A DNA stretch of 64,000 nt from Dipteronia dyeriana (lineage: Eukaryota; Streptophyta; Magnoliopsida; Sapindales; Sapindaceae): positions 72,400,017 through 72,464,016 of the forward strand of contig CM065300.1 in assembly GCA_032871835.1 (NCBI GenBank), in the 5' to 3' direction. Below are positions 33,983-46,130 of the stretch, one piece after another. Position 1 is the stretch's first letter; every line of letters starts with the position of its first letter. A program made the translations under genes and the position numbers. Under the pieces are notes generated by a model. The model was given only the letters and a program-made list of their open reading frames with translations. It was not told where the DNA came from and did no database searches.

Positions 33983-34442
33983 GGTGGTGGCTATGTGGTG
34001 GTGGTGGCGGTTGGATTTTAAGGATGGTGATGGTGATATGTGTTCATGATTGGGTCTGGATGTGTGGTTGGTGATAGGTGGATTTCACCAAATCCATCAT
34101 TAAATCCAAACCCAGAACTGAATTATTTATTATTTGTTTGTTTAATTTTTTTTTTCTATTTTGTGGAGATCTAATCTCCACCAGATCCATTTTTTTTTTT
34201 TTATTCTTTGTTTTTTTTTTAAATTAAGTAATTAGTATAAGGGTAAATTTGGAGGACAGTAGAGTCTTTTAACTGATATCAGCAATAATCAACAGCAACA
34301 GGGTCATTTGACCCTTTGTTCATATCATAAAGCCCTTTATCAACGAAAATCATTACAGAAGGACCAAATGAGATAATACTGAAACTAAAAGAACCAGTTT
34401 GTGTAATAGGTCAAACTAGAGGGACTAAAATAAATTTCTCCC
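33983..34442. other. Right part of the MULE
   Basis: It continues the internal repeat (GATGGTGATGGTGATATGTGTTC, GTGGATTTCACC) after the solo LTR, then reaches the right inverted repeat, ending TAAATTTCTCCC at 34442. Confidence 0.7.
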
Positions 34443-35990
34443 TATAATTTATTTGAATTCCAATTTCACATGTATAGCAATTAAAAGTTTACTAACGAAA
34501 GATTTATCAAAAAAAAAAAAAAATTCCAACACAAGTTAGTAATATGGACCAACTCCTTAATAAAAGTAAATCATTAACAGCTAAACTTAACAAGGACTAA
34601 TAATTATTAACTGCAAATCGATAATAAAAAAACATTTTTAAAATAAAAAAGACAGAGAGTTGTGAAATACATAAAAACAATTAACAAATTTAATTAAAGT
34701 ATCAAATGTTTTGTTTTACTTTCAACTTTTTTATTAATTATTATATTTGGAGAATAGTAAAATGATGGTGTTACTCGAATTTATAATTTTGTTGACATGG
34801 TCATATGAAATATATTAGAAAACAAAATCGTTAGGGGCGGAACTACAAGTTTTGGGTGGGGGTGAAGTGTGTCTAATAAATTTTTACGGTATATATTATA
34901 ATTATACAAACAATCAAATTAACAATTTATCTTACGTATTTCTTTTTAAGAAAGAATCAATAGTGTTAAATTGTTTAACCGTAGTGTTAATTATGATTTT
35001 TAAGAGTCAATACTATTACGAAGTTCAAACCTACAAACCATTTAATGTGTCTATATAAATTTTCAATTAAATCAAGGGAAGGAGACGATAACGTAAAATA
35101 TAATTAACATCTCATAAAACTTTATAAAAACCTTAACAAATACAATAAACTATGAAATTTATAAACATTTTAGATACGAAAATCATATGATTATTGAAAG
35201 AATGTTAAACTTAATAGAACTAATAAATAATGGAGGAGGCAATGGAGATGTTGACATCATCCATCATTAAATGCATCAACCACTCAAACACTAATAGTGT
35301 GGAGAAGAGTGCTGGAGTTAGAATGTATGTATTGAAGAAGTAATAGCGCAAGAGTTAATAATTGATTTTTTTAGAAATAACATTATCAAATAAGGACTTA
35401 TATATGCATAGTTTTTTTCTTTTGAAAACACAGCAGGGGCCATCGCTCCGTTACTGGCCTCTACATTCTTCCGTCCCTGAAAGCCGCCGTATTGGTTAAT
35501 TAAAGTTATTTTAAAATATATATTTGTAGTTGTTGAGATCAGAGAAAGAAAAATAAAACCTGAAAAAACATGCAACGGTAAAAATAGTGCGCTTTTGGGA
35601 GAGTGGATGGTGTATAATATATATATATATATATATATATTTTTGATAGTATACTTAATATGTGATTACAAACATGGAATTTCGACGATATTTGAGCGAT
35701 AGATCATAAAGCTATTAAGTTATGTAAGCCGCAATGGGGAGAGATCACCGTTGGATTTGCGGGTCCTAGAGGTAAGGGGCACAATCGATCTTGTATGCTG
35801 TTTTCGGAACCTAATCATCATACGGTAATTACTACTTTTGTGGGATCTAGTTGCCGTTTAAATACAGGATGGGAAATCTTACGTCTTGTATTGATTTTAA
35901 ATTCACAATTTTATTATTGTAAAAAGAAAATAAAAAATCATGGCATTAAAATGAACCAATTCAATGTTTATTTATTTATTTATTTATTTA
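34443..35990. other. Non-genic region, possible decayed element
   Basis: AT-rich, with an AT dinucleotide run near 35615-35640. At about 34830 the words GGGGCGGAACTAC occur, a start seen in some plant hAT or Mutator-like elements, but no partner end was found. 35420-35490 and 35700-35900 are less AT-rich and have short open frames on each strand; neither shows a domain or splice context I would trust. Confidence 0.4.
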
Positions 35991-36175
35991 GATCATCTTC
36001 ATTGTTATAAGTAAATTTGAATCATCAACAGAGTTGACACCTAAGAGCATCTCCAATACAAACGTGATTTGTGAAAAAAAAAAGATCATCTTTATTGTTA
36101 TAAGTAAATTTGGATCATCAACAGAGTTGCCACCTCAGAGCATCTCCAATACAAACGTGATTTGCGAAAAAAAAA
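35991..36175. repeat. 93-bp tandem duplication spanning a MITE end
   Basis: Unit 1 is 35991-36083 and unit 2 is 36084-36175. Both read GATCATCTT-ATTGTTATAAG, through GAGTTG-CACCT-AGAGCATCTCCAAT, to ACGTGATTTG-GAAAAAAA. Each includes flanking DNA plus the first roughly 40 bp of the MITE. So the duplication happened after the MITE inserted. Confidence 0.85.
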
Positions 36176-36585
36176 GATACCATATAAGATTAATAGACAT
36201 TCCATTAAAAAATCTTTCTCCAATGTAGCTATACATATTCAACCTCAAGCTGACGTGACAAAAAAAATATTAGATATTGTTAACATGACCGTCCACTTTT
36301 AGACGATCTGTAGTACAACCATTTTCTAGGTTGATTCAGTAACATTTATGATTGACATTAATTTTTCATTTATTTTTTGTAAAGAACAAAAAATAGGAAA
36401 TAAAATTGGACACGTCATTAAAACAATATGTGTTTTAAACGGAAGCATTGGAGACCAAATTTTAAGTAAGTTGATCGTCTATCAAGTCCATATTTATGTC
36501 ACATAATTAAGAAGCAAGTCTATTGACATTGTTACCATGTCAATAATAATTTATATACAAATAACTTTTACATTGGAGATGCTCT
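36138..36585. mobile_element. Harbinger/Tourist-like MITE, TSD TCA
   Basis: 448 bp with ends GAGCATCTCCAATACAAACG and (reverse complement) GAGCATCTCCAATGTAAAAG. TCA flanks it at 36135-36137 and 36586-36588. The interior has the subfamily words CATATTCAACCTCA and GAAGCAAGTCTATTGA also present in the copy at 38463-38914. Confidence 0.8.
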
Positions 36586-36588
36586 CAG

Positions 36589-38459
36589 TATTTAAGGATT
36601 GTTTTCAGGGATTACTAAATTTGATGATTGCGTAGTCTGCAATGATATACTATATCTAAATTAAAAATCTACTTTATTTAAATAAAAAATCTAATCACAC
36701 CTCATTTTTAAATGTTTTCATTCATTTTTCACTGTTTCCGCTCATTTTTATTTCAAGGGTAAAAAAAAACTATAAAATACAAAATAAGTATATGATATGG
36801 GTATTGATTTGTTCATAATAAAGAGACGAATTTTACCTGATTGAAATTTTTAAAGTCGAAACAATAATAAGATACATAGGTGATCAGAAAAAAAGAAATG
36901 AAAAAAAAACCACAGATGAGAGAGAATGGATAAAATTACAACAACATTTATACAGGGTTAAGTTTGTATTGATGATTGAAAGTCAATCTTCAAATTTGAT
37001 TATTGGGGAGGCAATTTGATTTTTGATAACTGATGTTATTAAATTTTAGTGACTATGTTGGACAATGTTTTTTTTAGATAAATAATCAAAATTTGATTAA
37101 TCTCCTACTTTTGAGGATACCATTAAAAATACTCTTAGTATGGTGACTTTATAATGATGTATTGAATGAGTACTCGTTACCATCAAATCACATCGGTGAT
37201 GGTAATAAAATCATGTCCAATAACCTTATCTTTACTTGGCTATCTAAAATATTTGTCCAACAATATACCTAAATGGCGTCATATACGATTTGTCACAATC
37301 TTATAAATCATGATATTATATTATCTTGATATCCATATACTACATTATTTGGATATGATTTTAATCAAATATTTTGGACAACTTAATATTATCGGACTGT
37401 AGTTAGTTAAATAACACTCATAGATTTGCGGTCAATACCTTTGGTAAAAGATCAGAAGAGAAGTTTTTCCCATATAAAAACAATTTGAATTATTAGACCA
37501 AACATTTTCTTTGAATAAATTATTCAGAACTTAAAGGTGAAATTTTGAAAAGACAACTATTACAACTACTAAAATGGTATTAGGAACCAACTATAAGAAT
37601 GTCCCAAATTTGAGTCGTGGCTCTCAGACCATCTTTAATTATTCTTTAAAACTTTCTCTAATTTAAAGACTAAAAATTTAATATTCTATGAATATTCCAT
37701 ATTCATAAATTTACTACTCCAATCATTTTATTATTTTACTTTATAAATAAAATTTTAAACTTTCTTTAACAAAATTGTTTTCTCTTAATTATTTTAAATA
37801 ACAATTTATTCACTTTTATTACACCTAAAATTTTCTAATATTTTTTTTAATCGGTCAGACTAACTATTTTTTACATGTAATGATTTTGAAATATTTTTTT
37901 TAACATTTATATTTTTTATCTTATTTTTGACCGAATTTTCCACACCTAAATTTTATATCGTATAATTCGGGGTTTTAAGGTGGGGAGAAACTCGAACCCA
38001 CAATCTCTTAGTGTAGGTGTGAGGGGTATACCACTGGACCAACTTCATTTTGTCAAAAAAAAAAAATGATTATTTAAAAACATTAAAAAATACGAATTAG
38101 TTCATTGATAAATAAAATGTGTAATAAATAAAAATTAAAAAATAATTAAAAAAATATATAATATTATACTCGGTTGAAATTCTTAATAAAATATTTATAA
38201 TGGTATAAATTTATAGTAATTATATTTATGGATAAAAATCTATAATAAATTAATAGAGCTTAGTAAAAACTGTGAAAAAGATATGAAAAGAATTTAATTT
38301 GTTTGAAGAATGAATATAAGGGTGAAATGAGATTATAAAAAGTGATTAGTAAAATATCAATTGAGGTTTTGGATCTCCAAATATAAAGATCAAAACTTGA
38401 TCTCTATTTTAATGTTTCTTGTCTCCGTGACTTGGAGACCGATTGTAGGGGATGTGGTC
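36589..38459. other. AT-rich non-genic region
   Basis: No coding potential. It contains a segment starting CAGACCATCTTTAATTATTC at about 37627 and ending GATGTGGTCT at 38460 that may be another decayed MITE, with weak terminal similarity only. Near 37970-38045 there is a tRNA-B-box-like word set in a repeat context. Confidence 0.4.
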
Positions 38460-38462
38460 TTA

Positions 38463-38914
38463 GAGCATTTCTAATGCAATAGTAGTTTGTGAAAAAAAAT
38501 GTCACGTAGGATAAATAGACAAGTCTATTAAAAAATATATCTATAACGCAGTTATACATATTCAACCTCACGTTGATGTGACAACAAAAATATTAGAAAT
38601 TGTCAACAGAACCGTCTACTTTCAGACAACTTGTTGCATAATTATTTTTTCGGTTGACTCAACAAGTATTTAAAATTGACGTTAATTTTTTATTCCATTT
38701 TTATTAAGGAAATAAAAAAAAAAATATGAAAAATAAAAAAAATTGGACACGTCATTAAAAAATAAATGTGCTTTAAATAGAAATTTTTGAGACCAAATTT
38801 TGAGTTGAACGTCTATCAAATCTATCTTTATATCACATAAGAAGCAAGTCTATTGATATTGTTACTATGCCAACAATTTTTGGCATGCTAGCCACTTTTG
38901 CATTGGAGATGGTC
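38463..38914. mobile_element. Harbinger/Tourist-like MITE, TSD TTA
   Basis: 452 bp. TTA lies at 38460-38462 and 38915-38917. Ends GAGCATTTCTAATGCAA and (reverse complement) GACCATCTCCAATGCAAAAG. It is internally collinear with 36138-36585. The 3-bp duplication matches the TWA preference of the superfamily. Confidence 0.85.
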
Positions 38915-39303
38915 TTAGACTTCTCTAATACATATATCAATGTCAATGCCAAATTTGATATAAAAAATAGTAAAATGCTATATTTAATACATCATTTTTA
39001 CATTATACTCCAATGTATAATTATATTTGAAATGTTATGTTTTTTTATTATTATTTAAAATTATAAAAGTCAACAAACAATTAATAAAATTCAATTTAAA
39101 TAATATTTTTATTATTTAAAATGATAAAAGCTAATGATTAATACATTCAATACAATTATAAAATGATATTTTTTATAATTAAAAAAATATAATTTATTAT
39201 TGTACCAAATTTGACATTTATCACAAGAGATTTGATAGAATCGGTTGCTACCTTTTCGATAGCCAAACCACTCTCCCTTCTTCATGTGATAGATGTCCAT
39301 ATT

Positions 39304-40577
39304 CACTTTTCAATTGGAGTGTGTAAAAAACCGTCAAACCGAATCAACCCGCCTAATCCAACTCAAATTTTATGGGTTGGTTCGGTTCGGTTTCACATGT
39401 AAAAAATTTATTAACAAACCGATCAAAGATTGGTTCGGTTAAGGTTGTTAAAAATAAAATTCATACAACCCTAACCAACCTATATATTTAATAAAATCAA
39501 ATCCACATTTCCTAGGGTTTGTAACTTATACTTATTTGTTTATCATATAAATAAGTTTTTTTTCCTTTTCATTTATTGTATTGTACTACTCATCTTTCTT
39601 TTATATATTATATTTTTTCAATAAATAAAATACAATTACTCACCCCTTCTGATGCATTTTTGAATATGAGTTTTATTATGTTTTATTTTTTATTTTCTGT
39701 TATGATACCTGCTATTTTTAATTTGTTAATTATATAATATTTTAAAATTTTAAAATAATTGAATAACATCTCTATTTAATACTTAAATATTTTTTGATAA
39801 TAATACGAAAAATGATTTTTATGTTCAAACCTAAACCGATAAATCAACTTGAATTTTGTTTGTTTAGCTTTGTTTGAATCGGTTTGGTAAATCAAATTGG
39901 TTTTGTTTTGATTGAAATATAGTTAGACGATACATATCGGTTTGGTTTGACACTGAGCAGTCTGAGCTTCAATTCAAACCAAACCGAAAATGCATATCCT
40001 TACTTTTCAATTCTCAGACAATAAGCCACAATAAAAAAGACATGGTTATGTTTTTATTTACAAAATGACCAACTACCACTTGTAATCAAAGCCTTTAACT
40101 GTCCATTATATTACCAGAATGTCATCTTCACTTCAACTTCGCTTTTCCATTACCATGAATTTATCTTTTTAAATCCTTATTCAAAACAAAATGGATGGTT
40201 TTTTAGGAAAAAAAAAAGTAACACAAATGCAAGGAGTATACATAATTAAGTTCATCAAAATTATTTCTCGTAATTTTCTCAATTGTTTATTTAGTTTGTT
40301 TCATTGTAGATTAAAATATTGTTAGTGATTTAACCTAATATGTAAATAATTATTTTTTTTAGTTTCAAATAAATTCTTTCACAAAAATATATAATTGATT
40401 AAAATTGATTTAATTGAATAATTTATAAATCTATATTGAACCATGAATCCAGTGGTATTTTGAAAATATAATGGACAATTTAAGATTTAGGAAACAAGTG
40501 GATAGTTGGTATCTTTGTAAATAAAAACATAACCATATCCTTTTATAGTGGCTCATCAATTGAGAATGAAAAACTTA
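39304..40577. mobile_element. Inverted-repeat DNA element with about 80-bp arms
   Basis: The left arm (before and after the nested hAT MITE, to about 40083) reads ATAAGCCACAATAAAA...ATGGTTATGTTTTTATTTACAAA...CCACTTGT. The right arm (about 40494-40575) is its reverse complement with mismatches. Arm length suggests a Mutator-like or foldback MITE. No duplication could be fixed, so the outer ends are approximate. About 0.58 kb remains after removing the insertion. Confidence 0.65.
39313..40001. mobile_element. hAT-like MITE, TSD ACTTTTCA
   Basis: It is flanked by ACTTTTCA at 39305-39312 and 40002-40009, the 8-bp duplication expected of hAT elements. The ends resemble each other weakly (ATTGGAGTGTGTAAA; reverse complement AAGGATATGCATTTT). 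Subterminal ACCGAACC/GGTTCGGTT words in opposite orientation (39340-39390, 39880-39985) are typical of a common plant hAT MITE group. 689 bp, non-coding. It sits in the left arm of the inverted-repeat element. Confidence 0.8.
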
Positions 40578-41237
40578 AAGTTGACAGCTGTCAAATAGAG
40601 AAGAAATAGTGGTTTGGTGACCGAAAGGGTGACCACATTCTAGCCAATCTCTTGGGTAAAAATACAGTATACGTTAAATTTAATAAAATATTTTAATATT
40701 ATATCAAAATATAAATCATAATATTGAAATAATAAAATAGCACGGTTTTAAAGATGCTTTTACGTGTTTTAAAAATAAAAGTGGAAACATGAGGATTGAT
40801 TGAAACCCTATTTTCATTTTACATTTTATTTGTATTTTGTTGTGGAGATCTATAAATGAATGCTTGTAAATTCCGTTCTCACTGTTTTCCTTTTACAAGA
40901 ATCCAAGCTAAACCTTTTCATTATTGTAGCTCCCTCGCCCGGCATTCACAAAGGTCACTCGCAGTTCCAATCCCCCACCCTCATTTAAGACAGAAAATCA
41001 ATATGACGTCACCTCATATGTATTATAATATTGACTAATGTTACAAGTTGATGGAGACATATTCACATATATTATATAAGTCTTTTATACCTATTCATTT
41101 TTGTGAGGGGTATTATCCCTAAATTCCCTGCTTTTTTTTAATGAATTGTCACCATTTTAAACGTTTTTATTATATTAGTCATTTTAGTCCATTGTTTATT
41201 CAAAATACATCACTTTAGTCAGTTTGACTAAACAACT
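40578..41237. other. Non-genic spacer before the Tat element
   Basis: No gene is supported. A short frame at 40856-41038 has no domain. The right end (about 41150-41237) is the target site of the gypsy element and is continued at 53758. Confidence 0.5.
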
Positions 41238-42415
41238 TATTAATAGCCAAATTAGACTAGGGACTAAAGGAAAATTTTTCATTTTCTTAACTAGAGTTTA
41301 AATCCGAGATTACCTAGTATGGTACCGAGGTTCCCGGGATCGAGCTATTGGACGACCTCACATAAGCGAGGAAAGGTCGTCTCGCCCTGGGAACACCCAG
41401 GTGAAGCCCGATATGATCAAATCGAGCTCCTTACACCGAAATAAGGACCCAAGGCAAGATCGATACAGGACGACCCCGGCGCCCCGAGGTCGAAATTACC
41501 TCACAACCTCCCCAGATGCCCGCCACCCTTTCTAGACACAGAGAGAGACGTATACAGCATCAAGCCCGTACTACAGTATCACTCCGTCTCGTCGAGGGAG
41601 GAAGCAAATCTATCTAGGCAGGTAGGAGGAAGCTCGCAGAAGCTTCATCATCGTTAACATGGTCATATCAAGCTCCAAAAAAGACTTGGAAAGGTCGGAC
41701 TGAGCTCCTAATATCAAGACAAGAGTACGGATCTACCTCACCTTTCGAAACAGTGAGCACCATATTTGGTGACCTCCATGATGTATCTCACCAGGGTAAT
41801 ACATAGGATCACATTTACTCTATAAATTACATTGAAACATTGCGTACGTGTAGGGCAAGTGATTGAGTCCAAAGAGGAAACAAACTTATCTCCATCGAAG
41901 ATATTCTCGAATCCGTTATTAAGCCAAAGTCAATGACATTTAAAAGTCATATCCCGCCCGATAAAGAGGGATTTGATTCATAAAATAATTGCGGGAGAGT
42001 CACGAGTTTAACCTAGTTAGACTGTGTATAAATAAGCCCAAGCATGCACGAGTAAGGGAGTTCAACAACACATAGAGCCAGAGACATATAGGAGAGAGTT
42101 TTGACTCGGCCTAAATTCTGTGATCAGAACACATCCACCATAGCTATCTACTTCTCGACAGGCACGAAGCCACCGCACCCATTGTACTCATGAATGACTA
42201 GGAGAATTTGAACGACTATTGTATACACCATATGATTCAATAATAAATTAGTGTCATTTTCCCTTGCACGTTTTAGTATTTCGTGTTGTCATCATTTTCA
42301 CCATTAAATATACGAACCAGGTATCAAAGGTTATAACCCCGGCTGCCACATCCATGGTAGTGGTATCGAAGGTGCTAACCAAAATTCCTCACCTCGAGTG
42401 AATTTTTGGTTAACA
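41238..42415 (+). mobile_element. 5' LTR of the Tat element
   Basis: 1178 bp from TATTAATAGCC to GGTTAACA. The first dinucleotide is TA instead of TG, a point change against the 3' copy. GC-rich AGGTCG-type words fill the middle, and TATAAATAAG near 42027 could be the promoter TATA box. By eye roughly nine in ten bases match the 3' LTR. Confidence 0.85.
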
Positions 42416-42416
42416 C

Positions 42417-42440
42417 TTCTGACACCGTTTGTGGGGACAC
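42417..42440 (+). other. Primer-binding-site-like sequence of the Tat element
   Basis: Immediately after the LTR, CTGACACCGTTTGTGGGG resembles the TGGCGCCGT-TGTGGG primer site of plant Tat-type elements with a few changes. Which tRNA it matches was not determined. Confidence 0.55.
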
Positions 42441-44290
42441 CCTCACCCAATTAACCAAACCAAAAGTTTATGTGTTTGTTTTTTTACAGGATTTATGAGG
42501 CTCCGCTCCTCCCAGGGACAACCCGTGACATTGGGACAACCTTCTACTGCATCGACACGAAAGGTTCTAAGGAAGGGTAGGAAATCCGGGCACCATAACC
42601 AAGCTCTGGCCTAGCCAACCGCTGCGTGGGCTCCTGGCCCTCCTATGATAAACCAGGCCATGCTCGACCAACAAGCAGCGGCCTTCGTGGAAAACATTCT
42701 CCTTCGCCTACTCACTGAGGGCATCACAACCTAGCCAACAAATCCCAACTCTCAGGGAGAGCTGAGTAGGCCCGAAACCAGGTAACCCATCTTCGACCAA
42801 TTGGGACCTCCCTTTCCAGAGCTAGCTCACGATAGAGCAATGCCTCAACCCTTAATCCGGGATAGACTAAGGCCCATGCCCCAAGTTCCTGGCAAGCCAT
42901 CGTGTTATTAACCCAGACAAGTCAAATTAGCAACAGATGCCTTACCACGGGAGCAGCGAGAAGCTCCTTGCCCGGCAACCTCAAAGAGGGAAACCCGGGC
43001 CATAGAAGAAGGTAGCTAGTAAAGCCCTAGAGCAGATCCCGTTAGTAAAGAATATCGGGTCGAGGTTTCCAGTTAATCGGAAGGATCCGACAGCAAGGGA
43101 TCTAAGGTTAATTCATAGAAGCATGAGAACAAGAGCTTTAGGGATCAACTGAAGAAGCTACAAAAAGAGATTCAGCAGATGAAGAAGGAGAAAAGCAAGG
43201 AGGCCAAGAAGGATCCCTTGAGCGAATTGAATGCTTCACTAGGAGGATCCGGGATGCTCAACTCCCGTCAAAATTCAAAATATCGGTAGACAAGTTCTTT
43301 AGCACAGATAGCCCCTTGAGCCACCTGGAGAGCTTCGTCCAGCTAATGGAAGTCCAGAATGCAACCAGAATCGCCATGTATAGGATGTTCCCAACCACCC
43401 TGACAGACTACGCAAAGACTTGGTTCAGGAAATTACCCGCTGGTAGCATAGATTCACTCATGAAGCTATCAACCGACTTCTGCTCACAGTTTTAAGGGGT
43501 CAAACCGCGTCCAAAGGATCCCATACACCTTCAATATGTGGTACATGAACAAGGTGAAGCACTCCGATCATATGTGGAGCGTTTTCACAAGGAAGTTATC
43601 CAGATAGGAGTCTTTGCCAAGAAAGAGACCCTCGCCAACTTCCGGTAGAACCTATGGGTGGGCAAGCTCTTTCGATCTTCGCCAAGTGACCTCTAGAGAC
43701 CTACCAAGAGGCCTATGACCGGGCTCCTGAGCAGGTCGAGATTGACGAACAACTCAAGGTCAAAATAGAGCATGGTGACATAAGAATGTCGAAGAACCAG
43801 AAGAAGGAAGCTCCCAGACCTAAGCCGGCTCTGAAAAACTAGAACAAGCCTCCCAATAGGTTGACGTACCGGTTACCCGCTTCACAACTTAGGCAAGAGA
43901 TGTATCCTGCGAGACAAACCACTTCGCGAGCTTCGCCTCCTCCAAGGACTGTAGCCCCCGTTACACGAGATGAAAGAGGGTATGATCATTATGCCCATTT
44001 GAACGCATCCTGAGAAACAAACTACCTTACCATTCGGGAGGAGGGGCTACTCTAGAAGCCTGCACCCATGAAAGCCCCAGCAGACAGAAGGAATAGGTAC
44101 AAATACTGTGACTTTCATGCAGACGTAGGGCACAACACTTCAGAGTGCTATAACCTGCGTAACCAGATTGAGGCTCTGATAAGGGGAGGATGTTTGATAG
44201 AATTCTTGCAGCAAGTCAGAGACAACATCCAAATTGGAAGAGAGGTACAAGCAGAGATCTGTGACCATGCTGAGAAAGGGAAATATTAGG
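42441..44290 (+). pseudogene. gag of the Tat element
   Basis: A charged, coiled-coil-like stretch (QLKKLQKEIQQMKKEKSKEA, about 43145-43210) precedes the retrotransposon gag domain. Its pieces are DKFFSTDSPLSHLESFVQLM, MFPTTLTDYAKTWFRKLPAG and SLMKLSTDFCSQF (about 43290-43495), then LRSYVERFHKEV. A knuckle variant at about 44098-44160 reads YCDFHADVGHNTSECYNLR, the CX2HX-type finger typical of Tat elements. There are several stops and at least one shift at about 43230-43270. Confidence 0.75.
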
Positions 44291-44439
44291 AATTGATGCA
44301 ACAAATCTAGGTGAAACACACCATCAGTGGGGAGCCCACCCTGGTTGGCACCTCTTATAATTCCAGGAAAAACCATGTAAGGAAGATTCCTCGTGTCGAT
44401 GAAGGCCGGGGTATCTTCAAGGTCGACCAAATCCCGGCT

Positions 44440-44810
44440 GACCCATCATAGTCAGCGCATATTATATTCACCGAGGCAGATGTATACAACACCGTGCAAC
44501 CTCATGACGATCCTATGGTGATCACGGTACAGATTGCTAACTGCGTGATTCACCGCGTGCTCATTGATACAGGCAGTAGTGTAGACATCATCTTCAAGGA
44601 CTATTTGGAGAAGCTGAATTTGAAGTAGTGGTGTTACAATAGCTGTACAACCCTGCTGTATGGATTCACTGGGGATTCGATCATACCAGTGGGATCAAAG
44701 ATCCTCCTAATGATCGCTGGAACCGTACCCCTCCAAAAAATCATTATGATAAACTTTGTTGTGGTTGACACCCCGTCGGCCTACACGCGATGCTAGGGAG
44801 ACCATTCCTA
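44440..44810 (+). pseudogene. Protease of the Tat element
   Basis: IIFTEADVYNTVQPHDDPMV leads to the retropepsin active site RVLIDTGSSVDIIF (about 44553-44595), with Asp-Thr-Gly intact. IIPVGSKILLMIAG (about 44680-44720) follows in the usual order. A stop lies soon after the active site (LKLNLK-stop). Confidence 0.8.
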
Positions 44811-45219
44811 TTCTTCTTGAAGAGAATCCTGTCTATCTGCCATAATGTCTTAAAATTCCCAGTGGGGAACAACGTATGAGAGTTACGTGGGGACCAGCAA
44901 GCGGCTAGAAAATACTCTGCAATGTCTGCCAATCTAACAACTTTGACGAAACAGTTCATGCAAGTAGTGATGATCTAAGATATGGAAGCACTAGGGTTGA
45001 CCCTGGAAGATGTAGAGCCCGCTGATCAACCAGACAATGATCCCTTGATATTTGATGAAGAAGAACAGAGTAGAGAATTGGCCAGCGGGCACCCTGTGGA
45101 GAGGCTAGAATAGATACCTATCAGAAATGACGATCCCTCCAAGGTTGTCAAGGTCACGGCTACCCTTGAGTAAAGAGTGAATGAAGGTTTGATCGGGCTT
45201 CTCCAAGAGTTCAGCGACA

Positions 45220-46130
45220 TCTTTGCTTGGAGTCATGAAGAGATGCCCGGGATCTCGATATCATTGGATGCTCACCGATTAACAGTGGATCCAACCTTCA
45301 AGCCCGTCAAGCAAAAAAGGAGTCATTTTATTGCATAAAAGAAGGTTGCAGTTTAAGAGGAAGTGGATAAACTGATCATAGCAGGCTTCATCAGAGAAGC
45401 GTGTTAGCCCGAACGGATTGACAACGTGGTCATGGTCACGAAGGTGAATAAGAAGTGGCGTATGTGTGTCGACTACACCGACCTCAACCGGGCATGTCCA
45501 AAAGACAGCTTTTCTATACCAAAAATCGACCAACTGGTAGATTCCACGGTTGGAAACAAGTTTCTCAGCTTCATGGATGTGTTTTCAGGGTACAACCAGA
45601 TTATGATACACCCCACAGATCAAGACAAGACCAATTTCATAACGGGGCAGGGTCTTTATTGCTACAAGGTAATGCCTTTCGGCCTAAAAAATAGGGAAGC
45701 TACCTACCAGCAATTGATCAATCGATTGTTCAAACCGGAGATAGGAAGAACAATGGAGGTGTACATAGACGATATGATCATCAAATCCTTGAAAGCAGAA
45801 GAACACCAAGAACATCTCCACAGGAATTTCCAGATAGTGAGGAGACCTAAATGAGGTTGAATCCTGCAAGTATGCTTTCGTGGTAACAACGGGGAAGTTT
45901 TTAGGCTTCATCGTTAATGAGAGGGGAATTGAGGCAAACCCGGAAAAGATTCAAGCTATCCTAAACCTAGATTCTCCTACCACTCTTAAACAAGTCCAAG
46001 TTTTGATAGGGCGTGTAGAAGCGTTCAACAGGTTCATCTCGTGTTCCACGGATAAATGTCTTCCTTTCTTTAGAGCCATCAAACAGGGGAGGAACATGAA
46101 ATGGGACAAGGACAACGAGCGAGCTTTCTA
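45220..46130 (+). pseudogene. Reverse transcriptase of the Tat element
   Basis: RT blocks in order: KWRMCVDYTDLNRACPKDSF, LSFMDVFSGYNQIMIHP, TNFITGQGLYCYKVMPFGLKN, then the catalytic box YIDDMIIKS with YIDD at 45762-45773 intact. After a frameshift at about 45855-45880 the thumb region continues with FLGFIVNERGIEANPEKIQAI. Several stops lie upstream (about 45338-45410). Confidence 0.85.

Larger units (their letters stand above)
30158..34442. mobile_element. Mutator-like element (MULE) with 9-bp duplication
   Basis: The 9-bp sequence TATAATTTA occurs at 30149-30157 and again at 34443-34451. Between them the ends are inverted repeats of about 45 bp: left AGGAAGAAATCAATTTTTG...CTATTACACAA, right (reverse complement) GGGAGAAATTTATTTTAGT...CTATTACACAA. 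A 9-bp duplication with long inverted repeats is the Mutator signature. Without the nested MITE (30585-30999) and solo LTR (31633-33982) the element is about 1.5 kb and has no transposase, so it is non-autonomous. The interior is not simple filler: it carries a CT-rich leader-like block and GC-rich sequence like a plant gene 5' region. Confidence 0.85.

Noticed and set aside
37970..38045. tRNA-like words (CTCGAACCC with a pairing-like stretch)
   Set aside because: No cloverleaf with acceptor stem and anticodon arm can be drawn; such B-box-like words are common in plant repeats.
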